Below, piece by piece: positions 38,701 through 46,787 of a DNA stretch of 64,000 bases. The position numbers were made by a program, and so were the translations under genes. The DNA comes from an uncultured Prevotella sp. GTDB lineage: Bacteria > Bacteroidota > Bacteroidia > Bacteroidales > Bacteroidaceae. Below the pieces are notes generated by a model that saw nothing but the letters and a program-made list of their open reading frames with translations, made no database searches and was not told the DNA's origin. The number at the start of each line of letters is the position of its first letter. Within the stretch, counting starts at the first letter, position 1. The stretch lies in assembly GCF_937863835.1 (NCBI RefSeq), contig NZ_CALMHT010000072.1, positions 26,028-90,027 of the forward strand, read 5' to 3'.

Positions 38701-39861
38701 ACCATATCCATCAAACTTACAGATGTATATGATGCCGATCATCAGGAAATGTATGAAATCACAGTAGAAGACACAGGGTATGGTATTCAAAAAGATGCAT
38801 TGCCGTTAATCTTCGACAGGTATTATCAGGTAGGCGGTAAGCATCAGGTATCAGGCTCCGGTATCGGTCTTTCTCTCGTCAAGTCGCTCGTTACTCTTCA
38901 CGAAGGCGTTATAACCGTCGACAGTGAACCAGGCAAGGGAACAATATTCCATTTTTCCTTATATAAAGAAAACCAATATATCAATGCACTGCATGACGAT
39001 GCTATAGTAAAAGAGGATGTTGTTATGTGTCAGGATCATATTCCGGATAAGGATACCAATACTAAACCTATATTGGCTATAGTAGAGGATAATACGGATA
39101 TACGTAATTATATTAAGGAGTCGCTTCAAGATGATTTTATCATCATTGAGGCACCGGATGGAGAAAAAGGATGGGATATTATTGAAAATAATGTCCCCGA
39201 TATTATTATCAGTGATATTATGATGCCACTGATGAATGGTGTGGAATTATGCAGAAAGATAAAAAGAAATGTATACACATCGCATATACCAGTGATTCTT
39301 CTTACGGCTAAGGATACGATAGCAGATAAAGAAGAGGGTTATGAAAGTGGCGCGGATTCATATCTTACGAAACCCTTTAGTGCGAAATTGTTAAAGGTCC
39401 GAGTTAGAAATATTATGGAGCAGAGACTTCTTATAATGCGTAAATATATAGAGTCTGCTGTGAATGACAGGCATGACGCGGATAATGGAGAGTCATTCTC
39501 TGCTTCCATTCAACAAACAAATCTTGGGATAAATAAACTTGATAGTGAGTTCATAACCAAGTTGACATCAGTTATAAAAGAGAATTTGGCAAGTGATAAA
39601 CTCAAAGTGGATTTCCTAGCAGACAAGATGTGTATGAGTCATTCTGCCTTCTATCGCAAAGTAAAATCCATGACAGGTAAATCTGCAAATGAATATATAC
39701 GAAAGGTTCGTCTACACAGGGCTATGGAATTGTTGGAACGAACGTCCAATAACGTGACCGAGGCCGCTTATATGACGGGCTTTGGTGATTTGGCATATTT
39801 CCGTGCTTGTTTTAAGTCTGAATTCGGGATTAATCCATCTGAAGTGGTGAAGCAAAAATAA
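35791..39861 (+). CDS. Hybrid two-component system sensor/regulator (HTCS 1)
   Basis: 1356 aa; two-bladed propeller repeats (GNIWLGTNHGLALF), Y_Y_Y-like domain, TM, FYTNIAHELRTPLTLI His kinase, GSGIGLSLVKSL, receiver (IISDIMMPLMNG), C-terminal AraC HTH. Confidence 0.96.
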   Translation: MRRLVAQSYLVLFLLMIFVVPVNAYQFEHLGMEDGLSNGYVTSIAQDDRGQIWVATVMGLNRFDGHTFTSFNTDNSNIPENYILNICPDKTGRLWMCTEKGLLCYYDNKTMKIVIPKWQFGLGGKPSFIKISPASDGGLWFLRTSDSPVHYDLRTGAFKSLSIENKKVFKGFKQSILDDGKGHLWIGYGKLGGLCVVNIKSGRVLRYRHNKLEAGSLPGDNVYTIFKDKSGNIWLGTNHGLALFLSGSQRFMTYIHHETMPFSIMSDHIFSISQSADGKLWIGSDIGGVSVLDMRNGVWRNPQKAIFNNITAGIGNKCLSSRNIHRLFIDNFGNTWVGNFGTGLDVIRHQMSPFDYLGTQGNRSGAQMKGDIWSLCRDANNNVWVGGENVISMFSFDRLKQTIDLSNYLSRSFAQVRTLLDDGEGNLWIGLYDDGLLKMNLPTHKISRMGMPKSNLDVNCISKDRRGVIWIGHEYGIISYRQGRQNKEVYINKILGNTAVFGIQCDKTDRLWVATLQNGIYIFDKNGTILEHKTAGRGLSDNKIFNLSQDRYGRMWACTDKGLDCFRNLHRIHVYNLRNSLSSNHVYGIQEDMNGVMWVSTADGISSVDIRKGKVVNYDRRYGIPQSSYVDGNVKSCITSDGKIYFGLRDAVVSFNPDIVLGVKNNISPFFITDCRIMNLKDGEYSIIPNMEIGDSPVIKLDYNENTIKISFNMSDFSQKNGVEYAYKMEGLGDLWTNIHNENSVVFRNLRFGEYTLYVRARLNGQSWNNVRTTSVRIIVSPPWWYAWYSWLLYVVVVIFVVYFVFKFYLKKVRLEDSLQKEIDENRIRQQLHEEKMNFYTNIAHELRTPLTLILGPLEDIKDDSEIGGKLQRKIKLIYNSALRLSTLINQLMEFRKSETHNRQITVRRGNLSRLVTDVVSHYSDMNNNENVNVILKIEDDYAVCLFDPEVVTIILDNLISNALKYTPYGTISIKLTDVYDADHQEMYEITVEDTGYGIQKDALPLIFDRYYQVGGKHQVSGSGIGLSLVKSLVTLHEGVITVDSEPGKGTIFHFSLYKENQYINALHDDAIVKEDVVMCQDHIPDKDTNTKPILAIVEDNTDIRNYIKESLQDDFIIIEAPDGEKGWDIIENNVPDIIISDIMMPLMNGVELCRKIKRNVYTSHIPVILLTAKDTIADKEEGYESGADSYLTKPFSAKLLKVRVRNIMEQRLLIMRKYIESAVNDRHDADNGESFSASIQQTNLGINKLDSEFITKLTSVIKENLASDKLKVDFLADKMCMSHSAFYRKVKSMTGKSANEYIRKVRLHRAMELLERTSNNVTEAAYMTGFGDLAYFRACFKSEFGINPSEVVKQK

Positions 39862-40046
39862 GATATATCTTTCAATCCTTCTGAGGCGATGACCTAAAGT
39901 AGAGTAAAACAATAACTTTTCGAACAAATGTTTTATTAATAGGACAAATTTACCAAGTATTATAGGGGTAATCATCATACTTTTGTAGCAGATTAATAAT
40001 CTGAATACAGAAATCGATAAAACTATTTTTAATACTATATGCTATC

Positions 40047-43000
40047 ATGAAAAGAATTCTACTAATCCTTCTTGCCGTAATACCTTTGCATAATGCAGCT
40101 CAGCGACTCCAACAAGCAATGGACCGCAGTGTAGTGGCTGTACACAGAGGAACAAATGTGACGGTTACATGGCGGAAACTGATACAAGACCCTGACAGTT
40201 GTACGTACAATCTGTTTATAAGGAATGTGGGAGGTTCTGATTATACGAAAGTAAACGCATCTCCACTGAAAGGTACCAATCTTGTATCCAACTTGTCCGT
40301 TATTCCATATAATTCTGAATTGTCGGTATCTACTGTCAATAAGGACGGAACCGAAAATGTGAAAAGTGCCCCGTTCCTGTTCAAACAGCAAACATATAAC
40401 AATGCTTTTGTGGATATCAACTTTGAGACCAAAGTGTTGACTCCGGATAAGTACAGGGCATCATACGTGTGGCCCGCCGATCTGAACGGAGATGGTCTGA
40501 TGAATGAATATGTAGTAGACCGTAAGTATCGAGATTCGATAGCGACGGATAATAAAAATTCGATGCTACAGGCATATTCCGCAGACGGCACTTGTCTGTG
40601 GACGGTGGATATGGGACCGAATGTAAATATAGATACCGGTCAGAATGACATGGTCGAGGTTTATGATATCAATTGTGACGGTAAGGCGGAAGTGATGGTA
40701 AAGAGCAGTGATGGTACCAGATTCTGGAACTCGTCTACAAAGGATTGGGGCACTTATGTTTTTGGCAAGACGATCCCTGATATAGATAATGATGGAATAA
40801 CCGATTATACGGTCAGTGGTCTGAAACGAAATCCTCCGTTTTATATTTCAGTGATTAATGGTATGACAGGAGAAGAGATGGTCTCATCGGAACTGGACTA
40901 TTCTCAGGTGCATGACGGTGCAGACCAATATACACGTGACAACCGCGCAGACTATATGGACGATGATTATTATACCATGGGCGGACATTTCGCCATTTGT
41001 TATTTTGATGGCATACATCCTTCTCTGGTCATGGAATGTTTGGATCGTACCAAATCAGACCAAGTACACCATAATTATGTATTTGCTTTCGGATATGACT
41101 GGGATGGTAATACGCCTTCAAATTTCCACCATTATTATACGTGGAGCCGTAATGACAAGACACCGTGGCCGGCAGAATTTCATCAGTTGAGAGTGTGTGA
41201 TGTCGACGGCAACGGTATAGATGAGATGCTGCAGGGTGGGTATGGCGTCAATGCGAAAGAGGGTATGGTGTTCAGTGCGGGCATAGGTCATGGAGACCGT
41301 TTCCGTGTGAGCGACATAGATCCGAACCGTCCTGGACTTGAAACCTATGCCATACAGCAGAGCGATCTGTTAGGACAGTTGTTGTACGAATCCGCCACAG
41401 GTAAACATATTAAAGAGTGGTATCTGCCCAGTGTTACCGATGTAGGGCGTGGAGAATGTATGGATGTGGATCCGTCCCATAAGGGATATGAGATATACAG
41501 TACGATGGCTAATTTGTACGACTGCGAGGGCAATGTAGTTAAATCTTACGATGCAGGTGCCGGTGCATTCCCTTATGAAGGAATATGGTGGGACGGCGAC
41601 CTGGGTAGGGAGACTCTTGCTTCTAACGGTGGCAGCGGTTATGCCACGAATATGCTTGTATCCAATTATGATGAGGTGAAAAGTTATAATCGCATGATCG
41701 AATTTTCTAAAGAAAGCAGTTGGGATATTCATGGTACAAACGGAGCCAGACCTGGATTTATAGGCGATATGACGGGAGACTGGAGAGAAGAGGTAATCCT
41801 GTTTAAGCAAGATGCTTCTTCAAGTACCGGATTTGTGGGGTATTCCACCGACATAGCTACCGATTACAATTTGTATTGTCTGCAACAAGATGCTCATTAT
41901 CGTCTTGACTGTACGACAAGAGGTTATTATCAGAGTCCTAATACGGATTTCTATCTGGGATATGATATGCCTGCACCGCCATTGCCTCCTTCTGTGGTTA
42001 CAGACCTGAGATGGAAAAAAGGTGCGAACATATCGAAATCTTCGTCAGGTTTTACCTCTTTTGATATGGGTAGCGATGAAAACTTTGCAGACGGGAAGAG
42101 TCTGATGTTCGATATATCCGGTGATAATTCACAGACTATAAATATATCCGACGAACTTAAACCGTCATCAGTCTATCTGATGACACCTAAAAACCATGAT
42201 TATGCATTCACCATATCAGGGAAATTGTCAGGTACGATGAATCTTTATAAGTCTATGCAGGGTACGGCTACGATTAACGGGAATCTGGATTATACGGGCA
42301 GTACCGTAATAAGTGAGGGTACTCTTGATGTGAACGGTTCCATTGCCGGTCGTGTACGACTGATGGCGAAAGGTTCGCTAAGTGGCAATGCAGTAGTAAA
42401 TGATATTGCATTCGAAGGTGGACTTAATTATGAAGGGTGTAGACTGATGCCGGGCGACGATACCAATTATGGCAAGATTACAATATCCAGATCAGTAACG
42501 ATGCCAGGTAATGTATATACGCAGTTGAAAGTCAATGCCACTACGGGGCAACAAGACTTTCTGACTGTGCAAGGCGACCTCGTATATAAGGGTAATAACA
42601 CTTTCACGATTGTCAATAAGGGTAGTGCCATGACACAAGGATCGTATATTCTGGCTCAATGCACAGGTAGTATGACTGTTAATACAGACAGTATCACGAT
42701 ACGTGGACTTGTCGGAATTCCGTATACCGTAAAAGCAGATGGTAATAAACTGCTGTTGGTCGTTAATGAGACTCGTAAGGCTTCCGATTATGTACGTTGG
42801 ATAGGAAACGTAAGTACATTATGGGACTTCCATACAAACAATTTCGTACTGGGTACGACTGCTACTCCTTTCGTTTCGGGCGATATAATCACTTTCGGCG
42901 ATGAGGCCAAGCAACGCAATATCCTATTGAATGAACAGATTATAGCCAAATCGGTGATATTTGATTTCGACCAAGGGAATTACAATCTTTCAGGCACTGG

Positions 43001-44426
43001 CTTGATCAGTGATTCGACAGTCTTATATAAGAGAGGTAAGGGTGAGCTGACTCTGGACCTTGCTAAAAATAATTATTTTGGGAAAACAGTCATAGAAGAT
43101 GGTATATTGACTGTAAACACATTGTCCAATGCGGGTTCTGCCAGTGACATAGGTGCTGCAACTGATGCGGCTTCGAACTTTACAATAGCCAAAGGAACCT
43201 TGAAAACATTGGCGTTGAACATGGCAACGGATCATGAAATCTTATTGACCGACTCGGCTACAATCAATGTTGGTAATGAGAAGGGAGCTTTGTCGCTTAC
43301 CGGACAACTTACCGGGCAGGGCTATCTGATCAAGGACGGACCAGGTCAACTGAACCTGACATACGCAGGTGAAAATACCTATTCGGGTACGATATTACGC
43401 GCAGGTACCATAGCCCAAGGCAACTGGCAGACAACTTTCGGGAAATCCGGGTCAGTCATGCGTATGCAGGGAGGAAAGTTGTTGCTTGTAGCCAATAAAG
43501 GAATGACAACTATACCTGTTTATGATTATGTCACGGTGGTCGATTCTGCAACCGAAAGCACAATTATAGGTAGTTTCCGTTCTAAAATTGGCGGTAGTTT
43601 TTCAGGTCAAGGCTCACTCGTTATCCAGTCGGGCGGAGACAGATGTGATGTCCAGTCTGATTTTACAGGATTTAGGGGTACACTGCATGCCACCGGTGAA
43701 AACTTCAGACTGGTGCCTGCTACAAGTGATATGCCGAATACCACTCTCGTGATAGCATCGGGAACAAAGGTAGGTCATTATAAAGCTCAGTCGGCTACAG
43801 CACTTACTACGCAGATCAGAAAAATAGGAGCGTTGGCATCAAGTGCGTCTGATGCCGAATTGACTAACGGTTATTATGAAATCGGTTATAATAATACGGA
43901 TACACTCTTTGCCGGTAAACTTACTGCTCAGAAGGTCAGTAAGTATGGTACAGGTTCATGGACTATTACAGGCACTGAAAGCACGAGTCCTCTATATGTG
44001 GAAGAAGGTACGCTGTATTCTAAGAATGCGAAGACGACAGGTACTGTTACTGTTGATAAATCAGCGGTGTTCGCAGGTACTATCAGTTGTGGAAATGTAA
44101 CTCTCGACCATGCTGTCCTTCGTCCTGAACTGTCGGGCAGTGTCAGTACAGATTACGAATATAAGATGTTCAATACGTCCGGTACGATCACTGGTACATA
44201 TACTGTCGATGGAAATGGGTATGTATGGAATGATGACGAACTGCTTTCACGGGGAGTCTTGAAAATGATTTCTACAGATATTCATAATATCAGTGCTGAT
44301 ATAAACGTTAATGTGTATACGGTAAGTGGTATTCTTCTCCGTTCAAATGTGGCAAAAGACAAGGCTTTGGATAATCTTCCTGCCGGAATTTATATAGTCA
44401 ATGGTAAAAATGTAATTAAGAAATAA
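40047..44426 (+). CDS. PL11-like rhamnogalacturonan lyase with long autotransporter-type beta-repeat region and T9SS-like C-terminal domain
   Basis: 1459 aa. N-terminal part: RSVVAVHRGTNVTVTWRKL, YVWPADLNGDGLMNEYVVDR, DINCDGKAEVMVKSSDGTRF, GDMTGDWREEVIL. C-terminal part: TVISEGTLDVNGS, KGELTLDLAKNNYFGKTVIEDGILTVN, NTYSGTILRAGTI; end VNVYTVSGILLRSN...NLPAGIYIVNGKNVIKK. Confidence 0.88.
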   Translation: MKRILLILLAVIPLHNAAQRLQQAMDRSVVAVHRGTNVTVTWRKLIQDPDSCTYNLFIRNVGGSDYTKVNASPLKGTNLVSNLSVIPYNSELSVSTVNKDGTENVKSAPFLFKQQTYNNAFVDINFETKVLTPDKYRASYVWPADLNGDGLMNEYVVDRKYRDSIATDNKNSMLQAYSADGTCLWTVDMGPNVNIDTGQNDMVEVYDINCDGKAEVMVKSSDGTRFWNSSTKDWGTYVFGKTIPDIDNDGITDYTVSGLKRNPPFYISVINGMTGEEMVSSELDYSQVHDGADQYTRDNRADYMDDDYYTMGGHFAICYFDGIHPSLVMECLDRTKSDQVHHNYVFAFGYDWDGNTPSNFHHYYTWSRNDKTPWPAEFHQLRVCDVDGNGIDEMLQGGYGVNAKEGMVFSAGIGHGDRFRVSDIDPNRPGLETYAIQQSDLLGQLLYESATGKHIKEWYLPSVTDVGRGECMDVDPSHKGYEIYSTMANLYDCEGNVVKSYDAGAGAFPYEGIWWDGDLGRETLASNGGSGYATNMLVSNYDEVKSYNRMIEFSKESSWDIHGTNGARPGFIGDMTGDWREEVILFKQDASSSTGFVGYSTDIATDYNLYCLQQDAHYRLDCTTRGYYQSPNTDFYLGYDMPAPPLPPSVVTDLRWKKGANISKSSSGFTSFDMGSDENFADGKSLMFDISGDNSQTINISDELKPSSVYLMTPKNHDYAFTISGKLSGTMNLYKSMQGTATINGNLDYTGSTVISEGTLDVNGSIAGRVRLMAKGSLSGNAVVNDIAFEGGLNYEGCRLMPGDDTNYGKITISRSVTMPGNVYTQLKVNATTGQQDFLTVQGDLVYKGNNTFTIVNKGSAMTQGSYILAQCTGSMTVNTDSITIRGLVGIPYTVKADGNKLLLVVNETRKASDYVRWIGNVSTLWDFHTNNFVLGTTATPFVSGDIITFGDEAKQRNILLNEQIIAKSVIFDFDQGNYNLSGTGLISDSTVLYKRGKGELTLDLAKNNYFGKTVIEDGILTVNTLSNAGSASDIGAATDAASNFTIAKGTLKTLALNMATDHEILLTDSATINVGNEKGALSLTGQLTGQGYLIKDGPGQLNLTYAGENTYSGTILRAGTIAQGNWQTTFGKSGSVMRMQGGKLLLVANKGMTTIPVYDYVTVVDSATESTIIGSFRSKIGGSFSGQGSLVIQSGGDRCDVQSDFTGFRGTLHATGENFRLVPATSDMPNTTLVIASGTKVGHYKAQSATALTTQIRKIGALASSASDAELTNGYYEIGYNNTDTLFAGKLTAQKVSKYGTGSWTITGTESTSPLYVEEGTLYSKNAKTTGTVTVDKSAVFAGTISCGNVTLDHAVLRPELSGSVSTDYEYKMFNTSGTITGTYTVDGNGYVWNDDELLSRGVLKMISTDIHNISADINVNVYTVSGILLRSNVAKDKALDNLPAGIYIVNGKNVIKK

Positions 44427-44427
44427 T

Positions 44428-46779
44428 ATGAATAAGAATCAAATCATCTTTCTGCTTGTTCTTTTATCATCAGTTGCCATGAGTGCATCGGATGTAGTAT
44501 GGTACGATGGCGCTACCCCTGTAACCTACTCGTTATGCAGTGGGCGTTCGTTGGTGGTGAATACGGCCTTGGATATGTTTAAGGGCGATATTTATGCAGT
44601 AACCGGCAACAGTCCTAAGGAAATTGAAAATGGTAAAGCTGACATTCTAATCTATGAGATGGATAAAATGTCGCCAAGAACCAAGAGTAAACTGCTCAAG
44701 TGTCATGTGCCGCTAGACAAACTGCAAGGGAAATCTGATGCTTTTTATATTTGTGTGTTCAATCATCAAATCATGATAACCGGAAGTAACGGCAGAGGTA
44801 CAGCTTATGGCTTGTTGGAGTTGTCGCGTATGGCAGGGGTATCACCTTGGATATGGTGGGGAGATGTAAAACCGGAGCGTAAACGACGTCTGACTATTGA
44901 TTCCGACTTCACTACGCTGCAGTGCCCATCGGTTGAATATAGAGGCATTTTCCTTAATGATGAGGATTGGAGCGTACGTCCATGGAGTTACAAAACATTC
45001 GAAAAAGGGAATAGAGAAGGTATGATTGGTGCAAAAACCTACAAGGAGATATTCAAATTGTTGTTACGCCTTCGTGCCAATGCTATATGGCCGGGTATGC
45101 ATACGGGCACCATTCCGTTTTTTATGACTCCTGGTGCAAAGGAGATGGCTGACAGTTGTGGCATTATCGTAGGTTCTTCCCATTGCGAACCTCTGTTGCG
45201 CAACAATGTGGGTGAATGGGATGTAAAACAGCGTGGGGCTTATAACTTTATCACCAACCGTGATTCTGTATTGGCTTATTGGACAGAACGGTTGCGAGAG
45301 ACCAGTCATGGCGACTACCTCTATACGATAGGTATGCGTGGCATACACGACGGTTCGATGGAGGGCGTGAAAACGATGAAAGAGAAGACCGACGGTTTGC
45401 AGGCGGCCATAGATGCGCAACGTATATTATTAGCCAAATACCTGAAAAAAGATATAACCCAAGTACCGCAAGTTTTCGTGCCATATAAGGAAGTATTGGA
45501 GATTATGGAAAACGGGCTTCGTGTACCTGACGATGTGACACTGATGTGGTGTGATGACAATTACGGATATCTGACACGTCTCAGCGACAGTCTGCAACAG
45601 AAACGTAGTGGTGGCGCGGGTGTGTATTATCATCTGAGTTACTGGGGACGCCCCCACGATTATTTATGGTTGACCACTACCCAACCGGGACTGATATACA
45701 GTGAGATGAAACAGGCTTACGACAACAACGCCCGTAAATTGTGGATTGTGAATGTGCACGACCCCAAGGTGGCTGCTTATGATCTGCAACTGTTTCTGGA
45801 TATGGCATGGAATATAAACAGTGTATCGCCAACAACGATAGACAGGCATCTCGACAATTGGTTGTGTTCGCAGTTTGGTAAAGAAGCCGGAACACGTCTG
45901 TTGCCGGTTATGACTGAATATTATCGTCTGTGCGGTATAAGGAAACCCGAATTTATGGGATGGTCGCAAACCGAACTCGACAAGAAAAAGTATCCACGTG
46001 GGTTGTCACCTGTACAGAAGTCGGACTTTACTCCGTCAGAGATCAATGACTATTTGTCTTCTTATCGTAAACTGAAGGATGCAGTTGCTGATATAGAGAG
46101 ATGCATCAGTCCGCAATTGCGTGATGCTTATTTCGCAGCAATCAAGTATCCGGTATTTGCGGCAGCCGATATGAGTATCAAACTGCTTGACAGCAAAAAT
46201 GCGATGACTGCATACAATGAGATTATGAGTATGACGGATTATTATAATCATCAGTTGGCCGGCGGTAAATGGGAAAACATCTTATGTGCTTCACCAAGAG
46301 ATTTGCCAGTATTTGATTCCCCGGCTGATATGCCAGCATTAAAGGATACGGTACAGACAGTAAAAGAACATTCCCCTTATTATAAGATTATAAACGCATC
46401 CAACTATGCATCGGCTAGCACAGGCGTTCAACCCATACAGATGCTGGGATACAGTATGAATGCCGTATCCTTACCTAAAAATGGAGAATTGTCATATCTC
46501 ATAGATTACCCTGCTAATCAAGATGCATCCCTGAAGATAGCCCTGATACCTACCCAACCGAATGATAAAGGTGATATCAGATTCAGTGTTAGTATCGATG
46601 GGGGCGAATCAACAATATTCTCTATCAAGGAACCATTCCGCTCGGAGCAATGGAAACGGAATGTACTTAGTGGACAGGCTGTGAAAGAAATAAAGGTGAG
46701 ATGGACAAAAGGTCTTCATCATGTTGTAATCAAGGCATTGGATAACCATATTGTCGTGGATCAACTGACAATAGAATGA
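44428..46779 (+). CDS. GH115-family alpha-glucuronidase-like protein
   Basis: 783 aa; YRGIFLNDEDWSVRPW, LRANAIWPGMHTGTIPFF, GIIVGSSHCEPLLRNNVGEWD, YTIGMRGIHDGSMEG, YYHLSYWGRPHDYLWL. Confidence 0.9.
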   Translation: MNKNQIIFLLVLLSSVAMSASDVVWYDGATPVTYSLCSGRSLVVNTALDMFKGDIYAVTGNSPKEIENGKADILIYEMDKMSPRTKSKLLKCHVPLDKLQGKSDAFYICVFNHQIMITGSNGRGTAYGLLELSRMAGVSPWIWWGDVKPERKRRLTIDSDFTTLQCPSVEYRGIFLNDEDWSVRPWSYKTFEKGNREGMIGAKTYKEIFKLLLRLRANAIWPGMHTGTIPFFMTPGAKEMADSCGIIVGSSHCEPLLRNNVGEWDVKQRGAYNFITNRDSVLAYWTERLRETSHGDYLYTIGMRGIHDGSMEGVKTMKEKTDGLQAAIDAQRILLAKYLKKDITQVPQVFVPYKEVLEIMENGLRVPDDVTLMWCDDNYGYLTRLSDSLQQKRSGGAGVYYHLSYWGRPHDYLWLTTTQPGLIYSEMKQAYDNNARKLWIVNVHDPKVAAYDLQLFLDMAWNINSVSPTTIDRHLDNWLCSQFGKEAGTRLLPVMTEYYRLCGIRKPEFMGWSQTELDKKKYPRGLSPVQKSDFTPSEINDYLSSYRKLKDAVADIERCISPQLRDAYFAAIKYPVFAAADMSIKLLDSKNAMTAYNEIMSMTDYYNHQLAGGKWENILCASPRDLPVFDSPADMPALKDTVQTVKEHSPYYKIINASNYASASTGVQPIQMLGYSMNAVSLPKNGELSYLIDYPANQDASLKIALIPTQPNDKGDIRFSVSIDGGESTIFSIKEPFRSEQWKRNVLSGQAVKEIKVRWTKGLHHVVIKALDNHIVVDQLTIE

Positions 46780-46787
46780 TTCGGAAA

